Source: G963692885 sp964657395
GTDB taxonomy: Bacteria > Acidobacteriota > Terriglobia > Terriglobales > Acidobacteriaceae
Assembly: GCA_964657395.1 (NCBI GenBank)
Contig: CAZZUX010000056.1
Span: 1-24,761 of the forward strand
Direction of reading: 5' to 3'
DNA length: 24,761 nucleotides
Below are positions 1 through 8,200 of this stretch, piece by piece. Under the pieces are notes generated by a model that made no database searches, was not told the origin of the DNA, and saw only the letters and a list, made by a program, of their open reading frames with translations. A program made the translations under genes and the position numbers. Each line of letters begins with the position of its first letter. The stretch's first letter is position 1.

Positions 1-902
1 CCGTGCACGCCTGGGCTGGTGCCGAGCTCGACCGCGTAGTTCACGACTACCATCTCGATATGCTGGAGCACGATGGCTACGTTGTCGCGCAGGGATGTGA
101 TCGAAGCGATCATCCGCATGCCTCTCCCAATCCGCAATCCATGCGCAAATATGAAGACTCCGGCTTTTGGTGGGTCGACAGCTCGAACTCCACCGATGTC
201 AGCTACTTCGCTACCCGCGCCTACTATGACATCTATGCGAAGCTTCGCCGTGAGCATCCCGGTCTACTGCTCGAGATCTGCAACGACGGCGGCCGCATGG
301 TCGACTTCGGCAGTGCTGCCCACGGCGACTATTTCTCCATCTCTGATGCCTATGATCCTCTCTCCAACCGCCGCGCCTTCTATGACAGCAGCTATGCTTT
401 GCCACCAGCCATGCTGGAAACCTACGTACAGAAATGGCCATCGACGGATTCATCCACGTTTCTCTTTGGACTGCGCAGCGGCATGATGGGCTGGTTCACG
501 TTGATGATGGATACGACCAGCTGGACTCCCGAACAGCATGCGGCAGCAAAGCAGGCTATCGCGCTTTACAAGGATCGGCTGCGTCCGCTCATTCGCACCG
601 CAAGTCTCTATCATGTCTCGCCGCGGCCGGATGGCGTCCACTGGGATGGCATGGAATACATCGACCAACAGACGGGCCGCGGCGTTCTCTTCGCCTTTCA
701 TGGCACCACTCAGAACGAAGCAACACATAACTTCCTGCTGCGCGGGCTGAACCCGGCAGCAAATTACCAGCTCACCTTTGAAGATCAGAGTTCTACAAAT
801 AGAATCCAGCGGGGAAGCATCCTCATGCGAAGCGGCTTGAAGATCACTCTGCCCAGGCCGCAGTCTTCCGAACTCGTGTTCATGGAAAAGCTCAGCCGCT
901 GA
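1..902 (+). CDS. GH36-type alpha-galactosidase-like glycoside hydrolase, C-terminal part (5' end outside window)
   Basis: The frame is open at the left edge, so this is the last ~300 residues of a larger enzyme; the GTG at base 3 is unlikely to be the true start. Seen: the fragment has a pattern like the C-terminal half of a GH36/melibiase (beta/alpha)8 barrel. A strand ending LDMLEHDGY (Asp24 of the fragment) sits where GH36 enzymes carry the KxD nucleophile. LLLEICNDGGRMVDFG follows (~residues 88-103). FSISDAYDPLSNRR (~111-124) fits the GH36 SDxxDxxxR acid/base motif, with Asp115 as candidate. After this, ALPPAMLE and a Gly/Met-rich segment lead to a beta-rich C-terminal domain. Known for the family: retaining hydrolysis of alpha-galactosides. 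The Lys before the nucleophile is replaced (EHD), so substrate may differ. The gene converges on the CRTAC gene with no intergenic base. Family assignment is fairly good; exact specificity is unknown. Confidence 0.7.
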   Translation, partial: VHAWAGAELDRVVHDYHLDMLEHDGYVVAQGCDRSDHPHASPNPQSMRKYEDSGFWWVDSSNSTDVSYFATRAYYDIYAKLRREHPGLLLEICNDGGRMVDFGSAAHGDYFSISDAYDPLSNRRAFYDSSYALPPAMLETYVQKWPSTDSSTFLFGLRSGMMGWFTLMMDTTSWTPEQHAAAKQAIALYKDRLRPLIRTASLYHVSPRPDGVHWDGMEYIDQQTGRGVLFAFHGTTQNEATHNFLLRGLNPAANYQLTFEDQSSTNRIQRGSILMRSGLKITLPRPQSSELVFMEKLSR

Positions 903-2678
903 TTAGTGAACAGCTGTTCCGCTGCCTTCTTTCAGCGTTATAAATCGATCGACATTCGGCATCGCGGCAAAGGTTTCCTTCCCGCCGTTGGGCCATCTCA
1001 CCACGATGCCGTTCACCGCCGTACTGGCACCCAGTCCGAAATGCAATCGCAGGTCGCTGCTCGACAGATAGCTTGATCCGCTCCTTACCTCTTGCACCCA
1101 GCTCCGGCTGCCTGCCTTCACCGTCACCTCTGCTCCAATGCCATCGCGGTTCGATTGCGTGCCCTGCAGTGCGATGCCCAGCCAGTGATTGTTATTCGCC
1201 GCCGTATTCACAAGCAGCATCGGTTTGCTGTCGATATTGTTGACTACTGCTGATATCCGTCCATCGTTCCACAGATCCGCAGTCGCCAGCCCACGGCTCG
1301 ACGCAGGTTCGCTCAAGCCTGGCCCTGCTTCCTTGCTGATATCCCGGAATTTTCCGTCACCGCGATTTGAATACAACAGTCGCGGTTCCTTATAGGAAGC
1401 GCCAAGGTGCGCCGAGTCTACCTGCGGATACACATGGCCATTCACCAGCAGGATGCTCGGCCACCCGCTGTTATCCAGGTCCAGGAACGTCGTGCCCCAG
1501 CCAAGATATTGCGTGTTCAAGCCAAGACCCGCAGCAAACACAGCAGGCGTAAATGTGCCATCCTGATTATTGCGGTAGAGAGAAGAAGTATCGTCGCTGA
1601 AGTTTGTCTTGAAGATATCCGGCCAGCCATCGCCATCGTAGTCGCCGATTGCCGAACCCATGCCCGCCTGCTCGCGGCCATCTTCGTCATACGCCGCGCT
1701 CGCATCTGCAGCAACATCCGTAAACGTTCCGTCATGATTGTTGCGGTAGAGAATGCTAGGCGTACTGTCGCATGCCACGTAAATATCCGGCCAGCCATCG
1801 CGGTTATAGTCCAGCGTTGAAACACTGAAGCAGTAGTGACCCGTCGTCTTCGTCACACCACTGGTCTTGCTCACATCTTCAAACTTTCCGTTTCCCACAT
1901 TGCGATACAGAATGTTGGCCGTCGATGCCATGCCTCGTGGCCCGCACATCACGGGTGCGCCTTTCCATAGGCACGTCACGCCCTGCCCGGGCTTCGGCAT
2001 ACTGCGCACATCCAGGTCGACATAATTCGCTACCATCAGGTCCAGTTTGCCGTCGCGATCGTAATCGACGAAGGCGCAACCTGTGCCCCAGTCCTTTCCA
2101 TTGCCGGAAACTCCTGCCGCACCAGCCACTTCCTTGAACGTGCCATTGTGTTCGTTGTGGTACAGACGATTGGCGCCAAAGTAGGTGATGTACACATCGT
2201 CGTAGCCGTCATTGTCGTAATCGCCCACGCACCCACCCTGCGCCCATCCGGTCACGTCAAGGCCGGCTTTCTTCGTCACATCCTCAAACGTCCCGTCATG
2301 CTTGTTCCTGTAAAGATGACTTGTCGGATGCGCCACCGGCGATGTCTCTCCCGGCAGAGTCTGCCCATTCAGCAGAAGAATGTCCTGCCAGCCGTCGCGA
2401 TCAAAATCAAGCACCGCCACGCCGCTGCCCGTTGTCTCAATAATGTAGGGCTTGGTCGTCGGCTCGCCATTCACATTCAGCATAGTGAGCCCTGCCTGCC
2501 TCGCCACATCGACAAACCACGCCGCACCCGCATGCTCGCTTTTTTCCGCGTAGGGATGCGCCACCAACCCTCGTTGATCAGGCGTCCGACCGCTCGGCTT
2601 CGTTGCCTGCGCAGACACAGAAGCAGCGATCATCGCAATCAGCATCCACGTAAAGATCAGAGACGTTGCACGACCCAT
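903..2678 (-). CDS. Secreted CRTAC1-like FG-GAP/VCBS repeat protein with C-terminal ASPIC/UnbV domain
   Basis: About 591 residues from the chosen ATG at 2678. This start puts a clean signal peptide at the N-terminus (MGRATSLIFTWMLIAMIA, cleavage near VSA-Q); the frame stays open to 2792 but that extension overlaps the divergent TPR gene. Seven FG-GAP/VCBS-type repeats carry DxDxDGxxD calcium-loop motifs: DFDRDGWQD (~91), DYDNDGYDD (~153), DYDRDGKLD (~205), DYNRDGWPD, DYDGDGWPD, DLDNSGWPS and DLWNDGRIS. The last two have lost coordinating residues. They predict a beta-propeller. The final ~95 residues (from NHWLGIALQG to the end) fit the ASPIC/UnbV domain, with its SGSSYLSSSDLRLHFGLG core. Proteins of this layout are exported and often sit next to TPR proteins and TonB receptors in Acidobacteriota. 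The molecular role is not established; glycan or surface binding is an inference. No clear Shine-Dalgarno is visible before 2678. Confidence 0.85.
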   Translation of the reverse strand: MGRATSLIFTWMLIAMIAASVSAQATKPSGRTPDQRGLVAHPYAEKSEHAGAAWFVDVARQAGLTMLNVNGEPTTKPYIIETTGSGVAVLDFDRDGWQDILLLNGQTLPGETSPVAHPTSHLYRNKHDGTFEDVTKKAGLDVTGWAQGGCVGDYDNDGYDDVYITYFGANRLYHNEHNGTFKEVAGAAGVSGNGKDWGTGCAFVDYDRDGKLDLMVANYVDLDVRSMPKPGQGVTCLWKGAPVMCGPRGMASTANILYRNVGNGKFEDVSKTSGVTKTTGHYCFSVSTLDYNRDGWPDIYVACDSTPSILYRNNHDGTFTDVAADASAAYDEDGREQAGMGSAIGDYDGDGWPDIFKTNFSDDTSSLYRNNQDGTFTPAVFAAGLGLNTQYLGWGTTFLDLDNSGWPSILLVNGHVYPQVDSAHLGASYKEPRLLYSNRGDGKFRDISKEAGPGLSEPASSRGLATADLWNDGRISAVVNNIDSKPMLLVNTAANNNHWLGIALQGTQSNRDGIGAEVTVKAGSRSWVQEVRSGSSYLSSSDLRLHFGLGASTAVNGIVVRWPNGGKETFAAMPNVDRFITLKEGSGTAVH

Positions 2679-2703
2679 AGGCAAAGCTAACGAAGAGTAT
2701 CCT

Positions 2704-3732
2704 TTGAAGCGTATGGTATCGGTTTTTCTGCTCTTGCTCCTTATGCCTGCCTCAGGCATCGCCCAGTCCGTCTCTCCATCTGTCGAGTCCACGCCGCTCA
2801 GTCATGAGCGCGTACTTCTGCAGCAGGGCAAAACAGAAGAAGCTCTCGCCATCCTGCAACAGCTCGCAACAACCACTCCGGTTCCCGCAGGCCTGCATCA
2901 CGATCTCGGTATTGCGTACTATCGCACCGGCAAGCTGGTTGAAGCAGAAAAAGAATTTGCGGCCGCTGTCCAGGAAGATCCCGCCGACAAAGAATCAGTC
3001 CAGATGCAGGGACTCTCGCTCTACCGCATGGGCCAGCCGGCCCGCGCCATTCCTCTTCTCGAGCAGGTGCGGCAATGGATGCCCAACGCCGACGCCGATT
3101 CAAACTACGTCCTCGGCCTCTGCTATCTCAACTCCCGTCGATATGATGACGCTCGCTCTGCCTTCGCACAGGAGTTCACCGTCGATCCGGCCTCTGCCTC
3201 CGCCTACCTGCTGCTCAGCACCATGCTCATGCATGCCAATCTTCCCGAACTTGCTGCCGACCAGGCCCGAAGAGCGCTCGAGCTCGATCCGAAGTTGCCC
3301 CTCGCCCACTTCCGCATCGGCGAAGTCCAGCTGTTCAAGTCCAACATCGCAGAGGCTACACAGGAGTTCGAGCAGGAGCGGCGCCTCAACCCCAGTTACG
3401 CTCCCACGTACGACCGTCTTGGCGACGTCTACCTGCGCACGGGAAAACTGCAGGAGTCTCAGGAGGCACTCACCAAGGCCATCTCACTCGATGTCACCAG
3501 CACCGGCCCCTTTATCCAGATGGGCAAGGTCCTACTGCATCGCGACGATCCCGGCACTGCCTTGTTGTATCTGCATCACGCCGAGAAGATGGATCCTTCC
3601 AACTACATCACTCATACATTGCTCGCACAGGCCTATCGCAGGCAGGGTCATGAAGACGAAGCAAAGCATGAAATGGAACTGGCAGGAAAGATTCACACTG
3701 ATAACCAGCCGACGCTGCAGCCAGTGCAGTAA
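2704..3732 (+). CDS. Secreted tetratricopeptide-repeat protein
   Basis: 342 residues from TTG at 2704 (a GAAGAG-like site lies 6 nt upstream); an in-frame ATG at 2713 is an equally plausible start. The N-terminus is a short signal peptide (VSVFLLLLLMPASGIAQ). After it come about eight TPR units, recognisable by the alternating pattern around LHHDLGIAYYRTGKLVEAEKEF, SNYVLGLCYLNSRRYDDARSAF, AHFRIGEVQLFKSNIAEATQEF, TYDRLGDVYLRTGKLQESQEAL and THTLLAQAYRRQGHEDEAKHEM. No catalytic domain is seen, so it is probably a periplasmic or surface scaffold. It is divergent from the CRTAC1-like gene with only 25 bases between the proposed starts. It ends 6 bases short of the stop of the convergent membrane regulator, so no terminator fits there. 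A partnership with the CRTAC protein is inferred from this recurring neighbourhood. Confidence 0.88.
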   Translation: MKRMVSVFLLLLLMPASGIAQSVSPSVESTPLSHERVLLQQGKTEEALAILQQLATTTPVPAGLHHDLGIAYYRTGKLVEAEKEFAAAVQEDPADKESVQMQGLSLYRMGQPARAIPLLEQVRQWMPNADADSNYVLGLCYLNSRRYDDARSAFAQEFTVDPASASAYLLLSTMLMHANLPELAADQARRALELDPKLPLAHFRIGEVQLFKSNIAEATQEFEQERRLNPSYAPTYDRLGDVYLRTGKLQESQEALTKAISLDVTSTGPFIQMGKVLLHRDDPGTALLYLHHAEKMDPSNYITHTLLAQAYRRQGHEDEAKHEMELAGKIHTDNQPTLQPVQ

Positions 3733-3738
3733 TCCGGA

Positions 3739-5016
3739 TCAGCGCAGGTGTACCGTGACCAGCTTCGCCTGTACCGGTACCCCACCTGTGATATTCGTCT
3801 CAATCAGCGCCTCGAACGGCAGAATCTCGCCTCTGGGTCCGGTCACCTGGCGTAATAGCTCCGCCACGGTTTCCGGCCTGCAGGCAAATTCAACCGCAGC
3901 CTGCGTCCCAAACGTGTTCAACCCGCTGAAGATCAAAATGCGTTCTCCCGGCTGCATGCCCGGCAGCAGTGCCAGGATCGCATAGTCATTCGTCAGCGGC
4001 CGCTCCGGTCTGGAGTAAATGGCTGGCTCGCCAGCCTTCGGATGATGGTTCACATACCCGGAATACTCATGCGTCGCCGTGATTGTAAATTCGCGAGTCG
4101 ACTGCAAGGCACTCAGGGAGGGATTCTCCGCTGTCGATCCGATAAAGATCAGGTTCCTCACCTTGGCTTCATCCCAGGTCATCAGCCGGCTGCGCTTCAA
4201 AATAAAGTGCTCGTGATGAGCGTCGAACAAGCTGGTCAGCGTGTACACCGCCGAAAGTTCACCTATTCCTGTATAGGTATCGACCAGGTCCTGGTCGGCC
4301 GGCTTCCCGGCTTCAGGAAACTGGCTGGCGTAGCTGAGCCCACTCTTGGAATCTCCGACAAAAAGCGCGTTGCTGAAGACCACCAGTGGTGGCTCGCCAT
4401 TGAAAAATGGCTTCCAGAATCTTTCGACTGCTGTCGTCGGAGGGCGCCTCCACAAAAGGCTCCCAGCAACCACCGCGAAAGCAAGCAGCAGGATCAGTGC
4501 ACCAAGCCACCAGCGCCCGGCCAGACGAGCCAGGTGCGTATGCTTCGGTACCCGTTGCAGCACAACCGGAGGAAGCACCATCCCCGATGGCTTCTCTTCG
4601 ATGACGCCAATCCCATCGATTGCCGGTTCGGCAGGCAGCTTTATCGGCGATGTCCTGGGTGCAAATACGGGCAGATAGTGCCCTTTGGGTACCTCGACGA
4701 TCAGCTCTTCATCCAGCCCTTCGTCCAGGTAATAGGCCGCCAGCTTCTGGCGAAGGAGCCGTGCGTGGGTCCGCACGATACTGTCTTCACTCGAATTGTA
4801 TCCAGGGCTGCGATGAAAGACCCGAAAGCCAATCTGCTGCTCTGTCGCTTCTTCCGGCGCGTTCCGAATGGCACAATCCGCGATATAGAAGAGAAATTCA
4901 CGAAGCCTGGCTGACGCTCTGAAGTGCGAACTGGCAGCAATCCGATCAATCAGCGCCCAGCGCACGTCCTCCGCAAACGCACGGATGAACTCGGGAGCAG
5001 CGCTGGAAGGTCTCAT
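3739..5016 (-). CDS. Membrane-anchored transcriptional regulator, ToxR/CadC-like layout (N-terminal DNA-binding-like domain, one TM, periplasmic sensor domain)
   Basis: 425 residues, ATG at 5016. Residues ~15-118 match the N-terminal module found in many acidobacterial regulators: short helices around SSHFRASARLREFLFYIAD, then GFRVFHRSPGYNSSEDSIVRTHARLLRQKLAAYY and the strand-turn VEVPKGHYLPVF. The pattern resembles a winged-helix fold (OmpR/CadC or cyclase-associated type); this is recognition from memory, not a search. A single hydrophobic segment at ~169-190 (WWLGALILLLAFAVVAGSLLW), followed by RR, separates it from a ~230-residue C-terminal domain with no motif I recognise, presumably periplasmic. 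The gene is divergent from the TonB-dependent receptor across 250 bp that contain a repeated GTCAAA element, which makes the receptor its probable target. Ligand unknown. DNA binding is inferred. Confidence 0.75.
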   Translation of the reverse strand: MRPSSAAPEFIRAFAEDVRWALIDRIAASSHFRASARLREFLFYIADCAIRNAPEEATEQQIGFRVFHRSPGYNSSEDSIVRTHARLLRQKLAAYYLDEGLDEELIVEVPKGHYLPVFAPRTSPIKLPAEPAIDGIGVIEEKPSGMVLPPVVLQRVPKHTHLARLAGRWWLGALILLLAFAVVAGSLLWRRPPTTAVERFWKPFFNGEPPLVVFSNALFVGDSKSGLSYASQFPEAGKPADQDLVDTYTGIGELSAVYTLTSLFDAHHEHFILKRSRLMTWDEAKVRNLIFIGSTAENPSLSALQSTREFTITATHEYSGYVNHHPKAGEPAIYSRPERPLTNDYAILALLPGMQPGERILIFSGLNTFGTQAAVEFACRPETVAELLRQVTGPRGEILPFEALIETNITGGVPVQAKLVTVHLR

Positions 5017-5045
5017 CGCCTACCATCTTATGTCTTTCACCGTGG

Positions 5046-5072
5046 TTTTGACGGGTCAAATCACCGTCAAAA
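5046..5072. promoter_or_regulatory. Candidate operator: repeated TTTGAC/GTCAAA elements between regulator and TonB receptor
   Basis: Seen: TTTTGACGG (5046-5054) and CCGTCAAAA (5064-5072) form a 9-bp perfect inverted repeat with a 9-base spacer. Nested inside, TTTGAC (5047-5052) and GTCAAA (5055-5060) form a second palindrome with a 2-base gap. GTCAAA recurs at 5066-5071, exactly 11 bases after the previous copy, about one helical turn. A TATATA (5087-5092) downstream could be a -10 box, which would place the repeat over and upstream of the -35 region, as for an activator site. A second -10-like sequence, TATAAG, lies at 5149-5154. Function is inferred from position between divergent genes. 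Confidence 0.45.
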
Positions 5073-5158
5073 ACGTTGCGTGGACGTATATAGGCATCCA
5101 TGCTTGGTATCGGCTCGCCGTCCACCCTTCTGCTTAGCCCTCAATCTTTATAAGGGGA

Positions 5159-5175
5159 GAGGTTCCGGCAACCTC
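5159..5175 (+). other. Small hairpin in the 5' leader of the TonB-dependent receptor gene
   Basis: GAGGTT (5159-5164) and AACCTC (5170-5175) pair perfectly around the loop CCGGC, about 90 bases upstream of the receptor start codon. It lies downstream of both possible -10 boxes (5087 or 5149) and may therefore be transcribed. It is too short to call a riboswitch and no known RNA family is matched. Confidence 0.3.
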
Positions 5176-5254
5176 GCTCCATCAGCACCATTCAGCGAAA
5201 TCCAGACAAGCAGGATTCGCGGACTAAACTGCCCAGTCGCAGAGCAACAGTTTC

Positions 5255-5259
5255 GGAGG
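5255..5259 (+). promoter_or_regulatory. Ribosome binding site of the TonB-dependent receptor
   Basis: GGAGG lies 7 bases before the ATG at 5267. It is the best Shine-Dalgarno match in the window, fixes the start of the receptor, and suggests high translation. Confidence 0.8.
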
Positions 5260-5266
5260 CACTAGG

Positions 5267-8200
5267 ATGTACACACTTAAGCAACTCGCGGGAACTTCGA
5301 AGTTCCCCAGTCTCAGCGGACCCGGTCTCACGGCCTCGTTCGTCCTCGCCACAGCCGCCTTACTTGGCACCATTCCCGCAAGCGCCCAGGCCGTCTACGG
5401 GTCCATCTTCGGAACCGTCAGTGACAAATCCGGCGCCGTCGTCCCGAACGCCAACATCACGGTCACTGACGTTGCCAAGGGCACATCAGTCACGGCACAG
5501 ACCAATGGCAGCGGCGAATTTCGCGTCCAGCATCTCATTCCGGATACCTACCGGGTCGACGCCGAGTCAGCCGGCTTCGATAAGACATCTGTCCAGGGCG
5601 TAGTGGTCTTTGCGGACACCGCCCCTAAAGTGGACCTCCAGCTCTCCGTCGGCACCGCGGCCAACAACATCGTCGTCAATGGTGGAGCCTCTCTCCTCGA
5701 GACGGATCGCGCCGAGGTCAGCACCATCCTGAACGCTCGCGCCGTTGAGAACCTGCCCAACCTGAACCGCAACTTCACCGCCTTCGAACTACTCACTCCC
5801 GGCACCACCTATATCGGTTGGGGACCCGGCGAAGGCAGCGGCAATCCTCAGCGCAGCCAGTCCATTGAAGTCAACGGCCAGCTCCCCTTCGCCACCGGCT
5901 ATGAGCTGGACGGCACCGACAACCAGGAGCCCATCAACGGCGTCGCCGTCATCAACCCGAACCTAGATGCCGTCTCCGAAATGAAGGTCACCTCCCAGAA
6001 CTACGACGCCGAGTTCGGCAAGGCTGTCGCCGGTCTCGTCACCGCGCAGACCAAATCCGGCAGCAACTCCTTCCACGGGTCAGCCTTTGAGTACCGTCGG
6101 TCCGACGCACAGCAGGCACGCGATCCGTTCGCCAACGCAGAACCGGACTCGCTTACCGGCAAGTACCTGGCGCCCACCCTGCATAACCAGTTCGGCGGCT
6201 CCGTTGGCGGTCCCATTCTTAAGGACAAGCTCTTCTTCTTCGGCGACTATCAAGGTCTGCGCGAGAAGACCGGCACTGCCGTCCTGACCACGGTTCCCAC
6301 CCTGCTGGCCCAGACCTCCTGCACCTCCGGTAACGATTGCAACCTGAGCGATTACCTCACCAGCAGCCAGATCTACAAACCCAACTCTCTGCAGGACACG
6401 TCCAACACCGGCCGCGCTGCCTTCAACGGCAACGTCATTCCAGCAGCACTTCTGTCACCGGCGGCCGTCAACTTCTTCAAGCTCTTGCCCAAGCCCAATG
6501 TCGCCGGCAACGGCATCATCAACAACTACTCCGCTTCCGGATCGGGCCTCTTCAACACCAACCAGTTCGATGCCCGTGTTGACAGCAATACCTTCCAGAA
6601 GCTGCACCTCTTTGGCCGCTACACCTACTTCAGCGCGGCCCTCTCCGGCAATCCATACTTCGGCGCCGCTGGTGGTCTCGGCTTCGGCTCCAGTGGCTTT
6701 GCCGGTACTGACAATGCACGCGACCAGAGCGTGGCAGCCGGCGGCGACTACGTCGTTTCGCCTACCTGGCTGACCGACTTCCGTTTCGGCTACTACCGCA
6801 TTCACAACAACACTGTCGGCCCCAACTACAACCAGCCCCTCGGCAACACGCTCGGCATTCCCAACTCCAACGTCGGCGATCTTTCGCTCAATGGCGGTCT
6901 GCCCCAATTCAATATTGATATTCCCAGCAACGGCACCAACAGCAGCCAGAATATTGAGTACGGCACCTCCGCCAACCCGAACCTGCAGCAGACCGCGCAA
7001 TACCAGATCGTCAACAACTGGTCGCACACCATGGGCAATCACACCATCAAGTTCGGTGCCGACTACCGCTATGGAACGAACCAGACCGTTTCCGTAGCCA
7101 GCAACGCCCTGCGCTCCGGCACCTTCTTCTTCGCCGCGCCGCGTACCGGTGGAGTCAGTGCTACCGGCGTCTCCTCACCTGGCGTCGGCTTCGCAACCTT
7201 CCTGCTTGGTGACACCACCCAGTTCTGGCGCACGCAGACCTCGAACGTGAATGCCGCGACCCGTCAGAATCGCTTCTTCACCTACGCCCAGGATCAGTGG
7301 CGTATCACGCCCAGGCTCACCTTGAACTACGGTGTGCGTTGGGAGCTCTACACCCCCGAGTCTGTTACCGAGAAGGGTTCGGGCGGCCTGCTGAATCTTG
7401 AAACCGGCATCCTCGGCATCGCCGGCTACGGCTCCAATAATCTAGCCATCAACGTTAAGAACAACTTCGCCAACATTGCTCCTCGCGTCGGTATCGCCTA
7501 TCAGGCCACACCCAAAACGGTCTTCCGCGCCGGCTACGGCATTGTGTATGGCCAGGGCTGGGCAGGGAACACCTTCGGCGGCGTTCTCACCTCCTCTTTC
7601 CCCACGCAGATTCAGCAGACAGTCACCCCGGCAGCCAACAGCGGCGCCGTCTTCAATCTCACTACTGCTGAGAATGGTGTGCAGGCCGGACCGCCGGGCT
7701 ACACCTTCCCAACCATTCCCGCCGACGGCAACTATGTTCTGCCCGATGGCATCTCGCAGACCGCTCGCCCTGACCAGGTCCGACTGCCAACCGTTGCCGG
7801 TTACAACGTGATGTTCCAGCAGCAGCTCACCAACACCATGTCCCTGCAGATTGGCTACGTCGGCAGTGAGGCTTATCACAACATGTTCGAATCTTCCCCC
7901 TCGTTCGATTCGAACCAGCAGACTCTTCGCGGCTTCAACAACTGCGCAACTGGTGATACCGCCGCTGCCTTCACACCGACCTTCAACTGCACCGCTGCGG
8001 ACTTCAACAGCGCCACCGGCCTGCCCTACAACGCCAACGATCGCCGCCCCTTCTACAACGGTGTGGCTCAATCGCAGCTCGGCGTAAAGTACGGTGTGCC
8101 GCACCAGTGGACGCAGCGTATCGACTACATGGCCAACCAGGCCACTGCCAGCTACAACGCCTTACAGGTTGTCTTCCAGAAGCAATTCGGCAGCGGACTG

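Noticed and set aside
2804..3985. 393-residue + strand frame overlapping the TPR gene in another frame
   Set aside because: Ser/Pro/Arg-rich shadow; the TPR periodicity and signal peptide are in the other frame.
4042..4914. 290-residue + strand frame opposite the membrane regulator
   Set aside because: No domain pattern; the regulator frame has a coherent N-terminal module, TM helix and sensor region.
5150..5200. Possible SAM-type riboswitch because of a CCGGCAACC string in the receptor leader
   Set aside because: The remaining conserved riboswitch segments and the multi-helix junction are absent; only one small hairpin is supported.
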